Assembly: GCA_903885665.1 (NCBI GenBank)
Contig: CAISJL010000126.1
Coordinates: forward strand, 1 to 64,000
From: an uncultured beta proteobacterium
GTDB taxonomy: Bacteria > Pseudomonadota > Gammaproteobacteria > Burkholderiales > SG8-41
DNA: 64,000 bases
Direction of reading: 5' to 3'
Shown in pieces: positions 20,821 through 30,883 of the stretch. Under the pieces are notes generated by a model. The model was not told where the DNA came from, made no database searches, and saw only the letters and a program-made list of their open reading frames with translations. The position numbers were made by a program, and so were the translations under genes. Within the stretch, counting starts at the first letter, position 1. Each line of letters begins with the position of its first letter.

Positions 20821-21324
20821 ATGATTACAGCAGGTCAAGCACTGCCCGCAGGCAAACTCATGGAATCCACTAGTTTCGATGACCAAACCGGCTGCCCACT
20901 CGGCCCGCAAGAAGTCGATATTGCTGCCAGCACTAAAGATAAAAAAATTGTGATCTTTGGTCTGCCCGGCGCCTATACCCCAACCTGCTCAGCAAAGCAT
21001 GTTCCAGGCTTTGTACAACACGCTGCTGCACTCAAAGCAAAAGGCGTTAATGAGGTGTGGTGTGTCACTACGAATGATGCATTTGTGATGGCAGCATGGG
21101 GTAAGCATCTGCAAGTCAATGGTACGGTTCGCATGCTCGCTGACGGTAGCGCCCAATACGTCAAAGAACTCGGTCTTGAGTTAGATCTCACCGCTCGCGG
21201 CATGGGCGTACGCTCTAACCGCTATGCCATGATTGTTGATCACGGTGTGGTTAAAGGGGTGTTTGTCGAGGGTCCGGGCAAATTTGAAGTATCCTCAGCC
21301 GAGGCAGTACTCGCACACTTGTAA
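20821..21324 (+). CDS. Peroxiredoxin (Prx5/AhpE-like type)
   Basis: This 167-residue thiol peroxidase is of the Prx5 type and reduces hydrogen peroxide and organic hydroperoxides. The peroxidatic cysteine is Cys56 in GLPGAYTPTCSAKHVPGF, the Prx5 form of the PxxxTxxC motif. The following V-N-E-V-W-C-V-T-T-N-D-A-F strand and the Arg in GVRSNRYAMIV fit the family. Other cysteines (Cys25 and the one in VWCVTTND) could act as resolving residues. A strong terminator follows the gene. Confidence 0.93.
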   Translation: MITAGQALPAGKLMESTSFDDQTGCPLGPQEVDIAASTKDKKIVIFGLPGAYTPTCSAKHVPGFVQHAAALKAKGVNEVWCVTTNDAFVMAAWGKHLQVNGTVRMLADGSAQYVKELGLELDLTARGMGVRSNRYAMIVDHGVVKGVFVEGPGKFEVSSAEAVLAHL

Positions 21325-21357
21325 GTGTGTCATAACCTGCAATGGTATTAGATCGCT

Positions 21358-21385
21358 AGAGGCCGGAGTTCCGGCCTCTTTTTTA
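21358..21385 (+). terminator. Intrinsic terminator of peroxiredoxin gene
   Basis: A stem AGAGGCCGGA/TCCGGCCTCT followed by TTTTTTA lies 34 bases past the stop. It is a canonical intrinsic terminator and can also serve the convergent tsaC gene. Confidence 0.9.
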
Positions 21386-21387
21386 TG

Positions 21388-22368
21388 CTACAAATGACCG
21401 GCGCCCGCCGCCGCACGTTGCAAGCGATCCATGACTGCAAACCACGCCATGTCTTGCGGTGGTTGCTCTACCAATAACACATCGCATTGCGCGGCATCGA
21501 GTTGCCGCAGATGCGCGTACAAATCATGCGCATAAGCAATGGCATCGAGCGCGCCATTTAACCACACCAGTTGGGGGTTCATTGGCGAACGTGCTTCGCG
21601 CGCCAACACAGCCACACGCTGACCTTGACGGGTGAGGCTGTGCGCTAACTCAACCAGCAAATCCGCTTCCATCATCATCATCGGTGTCATCGGTGCGTAA
21701 TGCTTATCCAACATGCCTGGCGCGCGTGGCGCTGTAGCGTCAGCATAGCCCAGCGCCTGACCCAATGCGGCTTCTAATTGCAAGGCGGTAATCACCCCTG
21801 GGCGCAACAACACCGGCACTCGCCGCGAACAATCCACAATGGTGGATTCAATCCCCACATCTGCTGCGCCACCATCAAGAACACAGGCGAGTGCATCACC
21901 GAATTCCTGCCGTACATGCGCTGCTGTGGTTGCTGAGATTCGACCAAATCGATTTGCTGATGGCGCTGCAATACCACCACCAAATGCGCGCAACAGCGCT
22001 TGAGCAACAGGGTGCGCAGGTATGCGTATTGCAATCGTATCTTGTCCACCCGTGACTACGGTATTCACCGTGGCAGCACGAGGCAACACAATCGTTAGCG
22101 GCCCTGGCCAAAACTGTTGCGCTAAGCGCTGCGCAGACTCGGGAATATGTTGTACCCATGCGTTGAGCTGTGTTACTGCAGCCACATGAACAATCAAGGG
22201 GTGATCAGCAGGTCGCCCCTTTGCCGCAAAAATATTTGCCACGGCTGCAGTATTGCTTGCATCTGCACCCAAGCCATAAACTGTTTCCGTAGGGAAGGCG
22301 ACCAACTCTCCGCGTTGTAGCGCGGCTGCGGCTGCGGCAATGTCCGCAGATGAAGGTATAGCTTGCAT
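21388..22368 (-). CDS. tsaC: L-threonylcarbamoyladenylate synthase (Sua5 long form)
   Basis: This enzyme makes threonylcarbamoyl-AMP from threonine, bicarbonate and ATP for the t6A37 tRNA modification. The 326 residues contain the YrdC/Sua5 core: GELVAFPTETVYGLGADA, the K-x-R in FAAKGRPADHPLIVHV, FWPGPLTIVL, APSANRFGRISATTA and VESTIVD-like IESTIVDCS. An additional C-terminal Sua5 domain starts near residue 205 and makes it the long Sua5 type rather than short TsaC. Confidence 0.93.
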   Translation of the reverse strand: MQAIPSSADIAAAAAALQRGELVAFPTETVYGLGADASNTAAVANIFAAKGRPADHPLIVHVAAVTQLNAWVQHIPESAQRLAQQFWPGPLTIVLPRAATVNTVVTGGQDTIAIRIPAHPVAQALLRAFGGGIAAPSANRFGRISATTAAHVRQEFGDALACVLDGGAADVGIESTIVDCSRRVPVLLRPGVITALQLEAALGQALGYADATAPRAPGMLDKHYAPMTPMMMMEADLLVELAHSLTRQGQRVAVLAREARSPMNPQLVWLNGALDAIAYAHDLYAHLRQLDAAQCDVLLVEQPPQDMAWFAVMDRLQRAAAGAGHL

Positions 22369-22405
22369 CGTCAGTACCTGCGGGCTCTGTACACTACACC
22401 AGCAC

Positions 22406-23521
22406 TCATGACTTCTCAGGCGTCTTAAACTGCTTACCCAGCTTCAAACCTTGCGATTGGTAATTAGAGCCGAGATCTGCACCATAGATTTTTTCTGGTA
22501 CCGCTAATAAACGTTCGTAAATTAAACGCCCAACATCCTGTCCATGCTCAATCATAAAGGGCACATCATGGGAGCGCACTTCTAATACAGCACGAGCACC
22601 CTGTCCGTTAGCGCTATAGCCAAAACCTGGATCAAAAAATCCGGCATAATGAATCCGAAACTCACCAACCGCCGGATCATAGGCCACCATGGAAGCGGCA
22701 AACTGCGCCGGAATGCGTATGCATTCGCGTGAAGCGAGAATATAAAAATCATCAGGGTTCAGCACTAAATTTTGACTGGCATTACTATGCAATGGCTCCC
22801 AAAACTCTTGTAATTCGTAGTGATTAATGCGCGCCAAATCAATCAATGGTGCATGATGCTTGGCCCGATAACCAATCACACCGTGACTATCAGCACCAGC
22901 TAAATCCACAGACACCCAAACTCCATTATTACTCACTGCAGGCAATACCCCTGAAGCATCGGCATAGACGTCATGCAAGGTAGCGTCAAACACTTCAGCC
23001 GGACTGCCGCTGCGGTCCTCACGCACAAAGCGCAACTGATTGAGACGAGTGCCTTGTTGTGCTAATACACTAAAAGTGCGCGGCACAATTTCCAGATATA
23101 AGCGTCCTTGATAGCCTGCCGCTACACCTTCAAAGGCATTACCTGCATCGGTGATGAGGCGAGTAAAAATATCCAAGCGGCCGGTGGAGCTTTTGGGGTT
23201 AGCTTTCCCCGAAATGTCAGCCGGAAGCTGCAAGACTTCCATCAACTCGACAATATAAATGCACCCACGCTCCAGAACCACGGGCTGCGACAAATCAATC
23301 TGATGCATCTTGAGTTGTTCAATTTTGCTCGACACCGTGGCGGTTTTACCCGGTAGAAAGCTTGCCCGCACACGCCATGCTCGCGCCCCCAAACGCAGGT
23401 CTATACTCGCGGGTTGAATTTGCGCCTCACTCACACCACCATCAGCGCAAATCGCACCTGTTGCAATCAGTTGGGCAATATCTTGATAGGGCAAGATTCC
23501 CACAGCAGGCACCGCACTCAC
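22406..23521 (-). CDS. dcd: dCTP deaminase, long two-domain form
   Basis: This enzyme converts dCTP to dUTP for thymidylate synthesis. The 371 residues are about twice the length of ordinary Dcd (about 190). The first half carries [23 protein letters not shown] and [13 protein letters not shown]. The second half carries [22 protein letters not shown] and [13 protein letters not shown], where the Glu fits the catalytic Glu of Dcd. Both halves therefore look like dUTPase/Dcd-fold units. Such long forms are most familiar to me from alphaproteobacteria. The start overlaps the purC stop by 4 bases, so it is probably translationally coupled to purC. Confidence 0.88.
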   Translation of the reverse strand: MSAVPAVGILPYQDIAQLIATGAICADGGVSEAQIQPASIDLRLGARAWRVRASFLPGKTATVSSKIEQLKMHQIDLSQPVVLERGCIYIVELMEVLQLPADISGKANPKSSTGRLDIFTRLITDAGNAFEGVAAGYQGRLYLEIVPRTFSVLAQQGTRLNQLRFVREDRSGSPAEVFDATLHDVYADASGVLPAVSNNGVWVSVDLAGADSHGVIGYRAKHHAPLIDLARINHYELQEFWEPLHSNASQNLVLNPDDFYILASRECIRIPAQFAASMVAYDPAVGEFRIHYAGFFDPGFGYSANGQGARAVLEVRSHDVPFMIEHGQDVGRLIYERLLAVPEKIYGADLGSNYQSQGLKLGKQFKTPEKS

Positions 23522-24417
23522 GAGGGTTTCACCATCAGCAACCGCAAAGCCTCTGCATACTTTGCCGCCGTATTGGCGAGCACATCAGCGGGCAGCCGCG
23601 GTGCTGGCGGCGTTTTATCCCAAGGCTGAGTCTCCAACCAATCACGCACAAACTGCTTATCAAAACTCGGCGGGTTACTTCCCAATTGATATTCAGCAGC
23701 AGGCCAAAATCTAGAGGAGTCTGGTGTCAAGGCTTCATCGATTAACACCAAATGACCGTCTTCTGCGACACCAAATTCAAACTTAGTATCAGCAATAATA
23801 ATGCCGCGAGTCGCTGCATAGGCTGAGGCTTCGTTGTAGAGTCGAATTGAAATATCACGCACTTGCTCGGCGTAGTGAGCGCCAATCGTTTCCACCACAA
23901 CATCAAAACTAATATTCTCATCATGCTCGCCCGCTGGGGCTTTTGAGGCGGGTGTAAAAATGGGACGGGGCAGGGGTTGAGCCATTTGCATGCCTGGCGG
24001 TAACGTGATGCCACATATAGCGCCTGTTTTTTGATAGTCACTCCAACCCGAACCAATCAAGTATCCACGCACAACGGCCTCTACTATTAGCGGCCGGTAT
24101 TTTCGCACCACCATCGAACGACCTGCAATTTGCGCGCGCTCATCAGAGGCAACGACGGTCAGCGGATCAATGCCCGTTAAATGATTTGGTACAATCCCTT
24201 GCAGTTGAGCAAACCAAAAATTGGACAGCTCAGTCAACACGCGACCCTTGCCTGGTATCGGATCATCCAAAATAACATCAAAAGCAGACAAGCGATCGGT
24301 TTGTACAATTAGTAACTGATCATCCCCAACTGCATACAAATCGCGCACCTTGCCGCGGTGTAAAAAGGGCAAACTCTTTAATGACGATTGATACAATGGC
24401 GCTTGAGTCTCTGACAT
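23518..24417 (-). CDS. purC: Phosphoribosylaminoimidazole-succinocarboxamide synthase
   Basis: PurC (SAICAR synthetase) condenses CAIR with aspartate in purine synthesis. The 299 residues show [40 protein letters not shown] at the ATP-binding N terminus, [17 protein letters not shown] and the ADTKFEFGV motif with [15 protein letters not shown]. It belongs to the longer, Burkholderiales- or yeast-like form of the enzyme. It is followed by the long dCTP deaminase in an overlapping arrangement. purK and purE lie upstream on the same strand, separated by 209 bases. Confidence 0.97.
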   Translation of the reverse strand: MSETQAPLYQSSLKSLPFLHRGKVRDLYAVGDDQLLIVQTDRLSAFDVILDDPIPGKGRVLTELSNFWFAQLQGIVPNHLTGIDPLTVVASDERAQIAGRSMVVRKYRPLIVEAVVRGYLIGSGWSDYQKTGAICGITLPPGMQMAQPLPRPIFTPASKAPAGEHDENISFDVVVETIGAHYAEQVRDISIRLYNEASAYAATRGIIIADTKFEFGVAEDGHLVLIDEALTPDSSRFWPAAEYQLGSNPPSFDKQFVRDWLETQPWDKTPPAPRLPADVLANTAAKYAEALRLLMVKPS

Positions 24418-24546
24418 CAGATTTCCAATAACTTAAATTCTATTAATCCAAAAAAACCTACCCTATAAAAATAACCAGACCTTAAAAGTTCAGGCCTTAT
24501 CAGTGCAGACCGTGTAACTTCAGAACTGATCACCATAACGCTTAAA

Positions 24547-24577
24547 ACTACCGATCACTAACAATCACTACCGATCA
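24547..24577. repeat. 11-bp direct repeat upstream of purC
   Basis: ACTACCGATCA occurs twice, with starts exactly 20 bases apart (24547 and 24567), about two helical turns, in the 209-base gap between purK and purC. A regulator site for purC is possible but is only inferred from the spacing. Confidence 0.4.
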
Positions 24578-24626
24578 GTTGTATACGGCTTGCACTATAC
24601 ACCTACCGCAATTCTGTTGACATCCT

Positions 24627-25769
24627 CTAGCTAGCAACCCGCCATTGCGGATAGAGTGCGGCGCGTATCGCCAAGGCTTCACTGAGCGCTGTGTCTAGCG
24701 ACTGATGCATCACCGTGTAATGCCCCATCTTGCGGCCATGACGCGGCTCCTGCTTACCATAGAGGTGTAGCTTTGCCGTAGCACACGCAAACACTCGCGA
24801 CCACTCCGGCACACCCTTTGTCCAAGCTTCGCCCAATATGTTCACCATCACGGCCGGCATCAACAACTGCGTATCCCCTAAGGGCAAACCACACAACGCC
24901 CGCACCTGCTGTTCGAACTGCGAATTTACACAAGCATCCAAGGTATAGTGGCCGCTATTGTGTGGTCGCGGTGCCATTTCATTCACTAGCAAGCCGCCAC
25001 TGCGGGTGACAAAAAACTCTACAGCCAACACACCACAATATTGCAGTGTGGTAGCGATTGCCACGGCGGCTTGCGCAGCTTGTTCAGCCAATGCCGGTGC
25101 TACTCGTGCGGGCACCATACTTACATCTAAAATACCGTGTCGATGCTGATTCTCGGCCACTGGAAACACTCGCGTCGCGCCATCTGCAGCGCGCGCCACC
25201 ACCACCGAGAGCTCACAAGCCAAATCAATACGCTGCTCGAGCACACAGCACTGCGCACCCAAGGACTGCCATGCCGCCCGAGCTGCAGCGACATCCGCTA
25301 CTGGCACTTGGCCCTTACCATCATAGCCAAAACGAGCCCGCTTCATGATGGCTGGAAACAAACTCGGGGCGAGGGCAGACAAATCCGCCTCGGTATGAAT
25401 CACTGCATACGGCACCACCCCTAGACCACACCGTCCAAAAAACGCTTTCTCGGCTACCCGATCCTGCGCCACCGCCACCGCGTCCGCCGCAGGGGACACC
25501 ACACAGCGCGCACTTAAAGTGGCCAAACTGGCGGCCGGCACGTTTTCAAATTCCGTGGTCACTGCCGCACAAGTAGCGGCTAATTGTGCCAGCGCCGCGC
25601 CATCTGCATAGTCGGCTTGCAGATGCACTTGGGCGACCGCGCCGGCCGGACTGGCTGGATCTGGATCTAACACAGTCACGGGGTAGCCCATGGCTTGGGC
25701 TGCGTGGGTAAACATTCGTCCCAACTGGCCACCACCTAAAATACCTAACATTGCCCCAGAATAAATCAT
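24627..25769 (-). CDS. purK: 5-(Carboxyamino)imidazole ribonucleotide synthase
   Basis: PurK is an ATP-grasp enzyme that carboxylates AIR to N5-CAIR. The 380 residues begin with the nucleotide fold [22 protein letters not shown], have the ATP-grasp part with [13 protein letters not shown] and ELSVVVAR, and end with the active-site stretch [18 protein letters not shown]. The start overlaps the purE stop by 4 bases, giving the classical purE-purK pair. Confidence 0.97.
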   Translation of the reverse strand: MIYSGAMLGILGGGQLGRMFTHAAQAMGYPVTVLDPDPASPAGAVAQVHLQADYADGAALAQLAATCAAVTTEFENVPAASLATLSARCVVSPAADAVAVAQDRVAEKAFFGRCGLGVVPYAVIHTEADLSALAPSLFPAIMKRARFGYDGKGQVPVADVAAARAAWQSLGAQCCVLEQRIDLACELSVVVARAADGATRVFPVAENQHRHGILDVSMVPARVAPALAEQAAQAAVAIATTLQYCGVLAVEFFVTRSGGLLVNEMAPRPHNSGHYTLDACVNSQFEQQVRALCGLPLGDTQLLMPAVMVNILGEAWTKGVPEWSRVFACATAKLHLYGKQEPRHGRKMGHYTVMHQSLDTALSEALAIRAALYPQWRVAS

Positions 25770-26260
25770 TGTTTTTTTGGCAGTTTCATAGCACGAGCCA
25801 CGGCCGTTTGTCGTTTACGAAATCGAGCAAGCAATCGCATCACCCGCGGATCTTCATGGGCTAGCAGCGCTGCGGCAAATAATCCGGCATTAGCCGCCCC
25901 AGCCTCACCTACGGCAAAGGTTGCCACCGGAATGCCCTTGGGCATCTGCACAATCGAGAGTAAAGAATCCAAGCCTTGCAACTGACGCGAAGTCACTGGC
26001 ACACCCAACACCGGCACCACGGTTTTCGCCGCAAGCATCCCCGGCAAGTGGGCTGCGCCGCCAGCACCGGCAATAATACAACGCAGACCACGCGCGGCCG
26101 CCGTTTCGGCATAGCTAAAGAGCAAGTCTGGGGTGCGGTGGGCAGAGACCACTTTAGCCTCGAAGGGAATCCCGAAGTGCTCGACCATCTCCACTGCATG
26201 CTGCATCACCGACCAATCGCTCTGACTTCCCATCACGATGCCCACTAATGGCTTTTTCAC
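25766..26260 (-). CDS. purE: 5-(Carboxyamino)imidazole ribonucleotide mutase
   Basis: PurE converts N5-CAIR to CAIR. The class I motif GSQSDWSVM near the start, [13 protein letters not shown] with the catalytic His, and [14 protein letters not shown] are all clear. I place the start at the GTG at 26260, preceded by AAGGGG at 6 bases. An in-frame codon at 26332 would add 24 residues unlike any PurE. The product is 164 residues, the family norm. A basic tail ([19 protein letters not shown]) extends the C terminus. Confidence 0.95.
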   Translation of the reverse strand: MKKPLVGIVMGSQSDWSVMQHAVEMVEHFGIPFEAKVVSAHRTPDLLFSYAETAAARGLRCIIAGAGGAAHLPGMLAAKTVVPVLGVPVTSRQLQGLDSLLSIVQMPKGIPVATFAVGEAGAANAGLFAAALLAHEDPRVMRLLARFRKRQTAVARAMKLPKKQ

Positions 26261-26509
26261 AACACACCCCTTGTCAACAGTAATAAACAGTAGCGCCCAC
26301 CACCGCAGGCCGCTACGCCAGACATCGATCAAAGCGCTATTTTACCGCACACCTACAGTATGGACAGGCTAGCACCACAGCGCAGAATGACTGCTAGAAT
26401 CAACGCTAGGCTGTACGTTTGGGTTGAAGCCACCCGACTGAGCCGCCATGACCCGCACCTTTTACCGCCAACATCTTGAATTGATGTATTTTTATAGGAA
26501 AAATCTGTT

Positions 26510-27478
26510 ATGCCTTATTGCCTGACCAATCTGCGCCTTTGGGCTATCGTTGTTGGTATTAGCCTGACTCTGTCGGCACAAGCCTATCCTGATCGTACAA
26601 TCCGCATGGTTGTGATCTCTGCGCCCGGCGGCACCACTGACATCATGTCACGTTTGTTAGTGCAGCAACTCACCGAAGGTCTAGGCCAAACCGTTGTGGT
26701 GGATAACCGGCCCGGTGGTGGTGGCATTATTTCTGCTGAAGTCGTCTCTCAAGCTAACCCCGATGGTCATACCTTACTCTACACCCACACCAGCTTTTCG
26801 GTGATTCCTAGCCTACATCAAAAACTCTCCTACGACAGCATAAAGAGCTTTGAGCGCGTTGGTCTGTTTGCCCAATTTCCGGGTGTGCTATTAGTCAATA
26901 ACAATTTGCCAATCAAGTCGGTGAAAGATTTAATTGCTTATGCCAAAGCGCGTCCCGGCAAAGTGAATTATGCCGCCGGCACCACTGGTGCTACGGCGCA
27001 TTTAGCGGGTGAATTATTCAAATCCATGGCCAACGTCAACATCGTGCACGTGCCCTATAAAGGCACTGGCGGTCAGCTAGCCTCGGTGGTCAGCGGCGAG
27101 ACCCAAATGACCTTCGCCTCAGTGCCAGCAGCATTACCATTTGTTAAATCGGGTCGTGCCCGCGCTATTGCCTTGGGCTCAGCCAAACGCTCGGCAGCGC
27201 TACCCGATCTACCGACAGTGGCCGAATCGGGGTTACCCGGTTTTGACTTGAGCGCATGGAACGGCGTGATGGCGCCACGCGGCACCCCCAACGCCATCAT
27301 CATGCAAATCAACCGCGAGATGCGACGGATTATAGAAATCCCCGAAATCCGCGAACGGGCCGCCGCCCAAGGCGCTGACTTGGTAGTGAACTCCCCCCAA
27401 GAATTTACTACTTATGTTCAAGCACAAACTCAAAAATGGGCAAAACTCGTGCGCGAATCCGGCATGAAAAATGACTAA
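26510..27478 (+). CDS. Bug/TctC-family substrate-binding protein 1
   Basis: This periplasmic binding protein is of the tripartite tricarboxylate transporter family (Bug). A signal peptide ends near LSAQA, residue 25. Family features follow: YPDRTIRMVVISAPGG (the usual P-Y-A-P-G-G reads I-S-A-P-G-G), DNRPGGGGIISAEVV, and the ligand-loop region VHVPYKGTGGQLASVVSGETQMTFAS. The 322-residue length is standard. There are no TctA/TctB genes nearby, so it is an orphan receptor, common in Burkholderiales. It heads a unit with the SDR and MmgE/PrpD genes downstream, suggesting that its ligand is their substrate. Confidence 0.93.
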   Translation: MPYCLTNLRLWAIVVGISLTLSAQAYPDRTIRMVVISAPGGTTDIMSRLLVQQLTEGLGQTVVVDNRPGGGGIISAEVVSQANPDGHTLLYTHTSFSVIPSLHQKLSYDSIKSFERVGLFAQFPGVLLVNNNLPIKSVKDLIAYAKARPGKVNYAAGTTGATAHLAGELFKSMANVNIVHVPYKGTGGQLASVVSGETQMTFASVPAALPFVKSGRARAIALGSAKRSAALPDLPTVAESGLPGFDLSAWNGVMAPRGTPNAIIMQINREMRRIIEIPEIRERAAAQGADLVVNSPQEFTTYVQAQTQKWAKLVRESGMKND

Positions 27479-27536
27479 TGCCGCATTCCTATCACCCTAA
27501 AAAAATAACTAACTAATTGAAAATAAAGGATATTTT

Positions 27537-28316
27537 ATGAGTCATCCCGTCAGCTTACGACCCAGCGACGATCTCTCCGGCAAGGTCATTCTGGTCACCG
27601 GCGGCGCCCGTAATATTGGGCGTGCCATTGCCCGCTCACTGGCGGCCGGTGGCGCCAAAGTGATGGTCAATGCCAACACCTCTGAAGCGGCCGGACGCGA
27701 GACTGTCGCGCTAATTACCGCTGCCGGTGGCGAGGCGGATCTGCATATGGCAGACGTGACCCAACCAGCCGCAGTCACTGCCCTAGTTGCAGCCACTGTC
27801 GCCCGGTTTGGGCGAATTGACGGCATCGTCAGTAATGCCGCCATTCGCGCCGAGACCCCATTTGCCGAAATTAGTTATGCCGAATGGAAGCAAGTGATTG
27901 CCACCGTATTGGATGGCGCGTTCCTCACCGCCCAAGCCGCGCTACCGCATTTGATCGCAGCCGGTGGTGGTGCCATTGTAAATATTGGTGGGCTCACTGG
28001 ACACAAGGGTGCACTACACCGCTCGCATGTAGTGGCGGCCAAAGGCGGACTCGCCGCGATGACCAAAGCAGTCGCTATGGATTTGGCAGAACATAACATT
28101 ACCGTCAACTGTGTCGTGCCTGGCACCATCAACACCCAACGCGGCCTGCCTGGCGCCCCCGATCGCCCCGCGCATCGCGCCCACAACTTACCCCCTGCTG
28201 GCCGCCGCGGCGAGCCCGAAGAAATTGCAGCGATGGTACGCATGCTGCTCGGACCCGAAGCGCGCTTTATCACTGGTCAATCGATACATATTAATGGCGG
28301 CGGAATCATGCTATGA
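27537..28316 (+). CDS. SDR-fold protein lacking the catalytic tetrad
   Basis: This 259-residue protein has the short-chain dehydrogenase fold. The nucleotide motif TGGARNIGRAIA (21-32), the VSNAAI strand (98-103) and the NCVVPGTINT segment (191-200) are present. The catalytic residues are not. The usual Asn in the V-N-L-x-G motif reads Val, the usual Ser in IVNIGGLTG is Gly151-Gly152, and the Tyr of YxxxK is Val165 (after His164), leaving only Lys169. It may therefore be a non-redox or altered-chemistry SDR. It lies 58 bases after a Bug gene and its stop overlaps the start of the following MmgE/PrpD gene by 4 bases. Confidence 0.9.
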   Translation: MSHPVSLRPSDDLSGKVILVTGGARNIGRAIARSLAAGGAKVMVNANTSEAAGRETVALITAAGGEADLHMADVTQPAAVTALVAATVARFGRIDGIVSNAAIRAETPFAEISYAEWKQVIATVLDGAFLTAQAALPHLIAAGGGAIVNIGGLTGHKGALHRSHVVAAKGGLAAMTKAVAMDLAEHNITVNCVVPGTINTQRGLPGAPDRPAHRAHNLPPAGRRGEPEEIAAMVRMLLGPEARFITGQSIHINGGGIML

Positions 28317-29731
28317 GCACACCAAAAAAACGTCCAACAGCAAACCACACCAAGGCCGCGATCTCACCACTCATGCAGTCCCTAGCAAGCTACATGGCGG
28401 CGGCCGCTAAAAAACCCCTGCCCAAAACAGTAGCGGAAAAAACCAAGCATCACATCCTCGACACTATCGCAGCGATGGTCTCAGGCTCCCGCTTATTGCC
28501 GGGTGAAAAAGCGATTGCATATGTCTCCGCCCTTAAAGGCTCAGCTCAAGCCACCGTCATTGGCTCGAAAATTATCACTACCGCTGAACACGCGGCCCTC
28601 GCTAACGGCATGTTGGCCCACGCCGACGAGACTGACGACTCACACGCCCCCTCACTCTCCCACCCTGGTTGTGCCATCGTGCCTGCTGCACTAGCGATGG
28701 CTGAGCGTGAGCACGCCAATGGTGGCCAATTACTGCGCGGTGTAGCCCTTGGCTATGACATTGGTACCCGGCTCAATATGGCACTACACCCCTATCCGTT
28801 TCGCGAGGCCGGCCACTCCACCCACAGCTTTGGCCCGGGCTTTGGTGCCGCCACCGCCGCAGCAGCACTTGCCCGCCTCAACGCCGATGGCATGCGCCAT
28901 ACGCTGTCCTATACCGCCCAACAATGCTCGGGTATTTCATGTTGGATGCGCGACGCCGAACATATCGAAAAAGCCTTTGACTTCGGTGGCATGCCGGCGC
29001 GCAACGGCATTACTGCAGCCGCCATGGTTGCTGCTGGCTTTAGCGCGGTTGAAGACGTCTTCAGTGGCGAGCGTAATTTCTTTGTCGCCTATGACGAGAC
29101 CCGACGTGTGGGTAAACCACCGCAACCCGAGCGCCTGATTAAAGACTTAGGCGTAGTCTATGAAATCATGAATACCAACATCAAGCGTTGGTCAGTGGGC
29201 TCACCGATTCAAGCGCCGCTCGATGGTTTGCTCGAATTAATACGCCAACACCATGTCACTGCTGATCAAGTAGCGGCCTTAACCATTCAAGTGGCACACC
29301 AAGCCGCCAACACCACGGACAATCGCCACATGCCAGATATCTGCATGCAACATATGTGCGCGATTATGCTCATCGATGGCATTGTCACTTTTGAATCGTC
29401 GCACGATGAGGCGCGCATGAAAGACCGGGCCGTATTGGCGCTGCGCCGCCGCATCACTTTGCTGGGCGACGATCAACTCACCGCAGCCTTACCTTCACGC
29501 CAAGGCATTGTCACCCTTACCCTTAAGGACGGCACCGTGTTACGCAATCACGTGAAAGCGGTACGGGGTACGGCGCAAAATCCAATGTCACGCGCCGAAG
29601 TTGATGAAAAGTGTCACCATTTAATGGCGCCGATTTTAGGTCGAGCTCGTGCACGTAAACTGTGCGACACTATTTGGGATTTGGAGCATCTCGCAGACGT
29701 CACCGCATTACGGCCACTGCTCAAAGCCTAA
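28313..29731 (+). CDS. MmgE/PrpD-family protein 1
   Basis: MmgE/PrpD proteins include 2-methylcitrate dehydratase, iminodisuccinate epimerase and aconitate decarboxylase-like enzymes. This 472-residue member shows the helical-domain segment KHHILDTIAAMVSGSRLLPGEKA, ANGMLAHADETDDSHAPSLSHPGCAIVPAALA with the family D-D-x-H pattern, ALGYDIGTRLN, and a later SPIQAPLDG block. An N-terminal basic extension (residues 1-30) is present. Start and stop are coupled to the SDR upstream. The exact substrate cannot be told from sequence; a hydroxylated di- or tricarboxylate is likely. Confidence 0.9.
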   Translation: MSTPKKRPTANHTKAAISPLMQSLASYMAAAAKKPLPKTVAEKTKHHILDTIAAMVSGSRLLPGEKAIAYVSALKGSAQATVIGSKIITTAEHAALANGMLAHADETDDSHAPSLSHPGCAIVPAALAMAEREHANGGQLLRGVALGYDIGTRLNMALHPYPFREAGHSTHSFGPGFGAATAAAALARLNADGMRHTLSYTAQQCSGISCWMRDAEHIEKAFDFGGMPARNGITAAAMVAAGFSAVEDVFSGERNFFVAYDETRRVGKPPQPERLIKDLGVVYEIMNTNIKRWSVGSPIQAPLDGLLELIRQHHVTADQVAALTIQVAHQAANTTDNRHMPDICMQHMCAIMLIDGIVTFESSHDEARMKDRAVLALRRRITLLGDDQLTAALPSRQGIVTLTLKDGTVLRNHVKAVRGTAQNPMSRAEVDEKCHHLMAPILGRARARKLCDTIWDLEHLADVTALRPLLKA

Positions 29732-29921
29732 AGGACTCAATAAAAAACTCAATCAGTGATTGTGTAGCTCCAGTGCGGTGAAGTTTCAACCTAAGCGGAC
29801 TTTAGTGAACTTTAATGCATTCAAACAAACGAAAACAAACAGAAACAAACTGAAGCACACTCAATCATTCCTATCGATTCACCATGATCATCCATAAAAC
29901 AATGACGCCACGGAGGGTGCA

Positions 29922-30824
29922 ATGCCTTGGAAATTTGAATTACTGAAAAAACCCATCGGTATTCCGATTACTGAAGGCCCGGTGTGGGATGGCGAGCATC
30001 TCTACTTTACGCACATCCACGCCGACACCATCTTCCGCTACGACCTCCGCACCAATAGCATCAGCCCGTGGCGCACTGGACTCGATCGCGTCAACGGCCT
30101 TGCTCTCGATGCGCACGGTCGATTGTTTGGCTGCTGTCAAGGCGGCCGTAGCGTGATGCGCTTTGATCCGGATGGCAGCAACGTAGTGATTGCCGATCGC
30201 ATTGATGGTCAGCGCTTGAATACGCCCAATGATTTGGCCATAGATCGCTTGGGTCGAATTTGGTTTACCAACCCCTGGAACGATGGCAATGTCGATGCTG
30301 ATCAGACCGAAGAGCTCGACAACCGCTCAGTGATCCGCCTCGATCCGCGCGCCGACGGTCCATACCACGCCACCCGTGTGACCTTTGATACGACTCAGCC
30401 CAACGGCATTTTGATCTCCCGCGATATGCGCACCCTCTACGTTGCCGAGAGCAGCTTCACCCGCGGCATTGTCCGTGAGCTCCGTGCCTATCCGATCGCA
30501 GCCGATGGCAGTTTGGGCGCCTATCGCACTCTATTTACTTGGGGCGAGGACGTCCATGGCGTTCATCGCGGCATCGACGGCATGTGTTTGGATGCCGAGG
30601 GCAATATTGTGGCCACTGCGGGCTGGCCAAATGCCGGTGCTGGGCCCATGATCTATGTGTTTTCACCCCAAGGTCGGGTGTTATCCACCCATCCCGTGCC
30701 ATGCCACCGGCCGACTAATTGCTGTTTTGGCGGCCCTGACCTATCAATCCTGTTTGTCACCACCGGTGAAGGTCATCTATTTAAAGCACACACTGATCAT
30801 ATTGGCTGGGCGCTGTATCCCTAA
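29922..30824 (+). CDS. SMP-30/gluconolactonase-family lactonase
   Basis: This 300-residue six-bladed propeller of the SMP-30/gluconolactonase/LRE family is a metal-dependent lactone hydrolase. Metal ligands expected for the family are visible: Glu19 in ITEGPVW, an Asn in LNTPNDLAID, Asn in TQPNGI and Asp in HRGIDGMCLDAEG. No signal peptide is seen, so it is cytoplasmic. A GGAGG ribosome-binding site precedes the ATG. Its place between MmgE/PrpD and acyl-CoA dehydrogenase genes suggests opening of a lactone in the same pathway. Confidence 0.9.
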   Translation: MPWKFELLKKPIGIPITEGPVWDGEHLYFTHIHADTIFRYDLRTNSISPWRTGLDRVNGLALDAHGRLFGCCQGGRSVMRFDPDGSNVVIADRIDGQRLNTPNDLAIDRLGRIWFTNPWNDGNVDADQTEELDNRSVIRLDPRADGPYHATRVTFDTTQPNGILISRDMRTLYVAESSFTRGIVRELRAYPIAADGSLGAYRTLFTWGEDVHGVHRGIDGMCLDAEGNIVATAGWPNAGAGPMIYVFSPQGRVLSTHPVPCHRPTNCCFGGPDLSILFVTTGEGHLFKAHTDHIGWALYP

Positions 30825-30883
30825 AAGGGGTCAAGACGCGGTAACATACGCATTCTTTTTTTCATCACTAGGTATTACATATT

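Noticed and set aside
27875..28273. A 132-residue minus-strand frame opposite the SDR gene
   Set aside because: It is antisense to a clear coding sequence, low in complexity, and has no family features.
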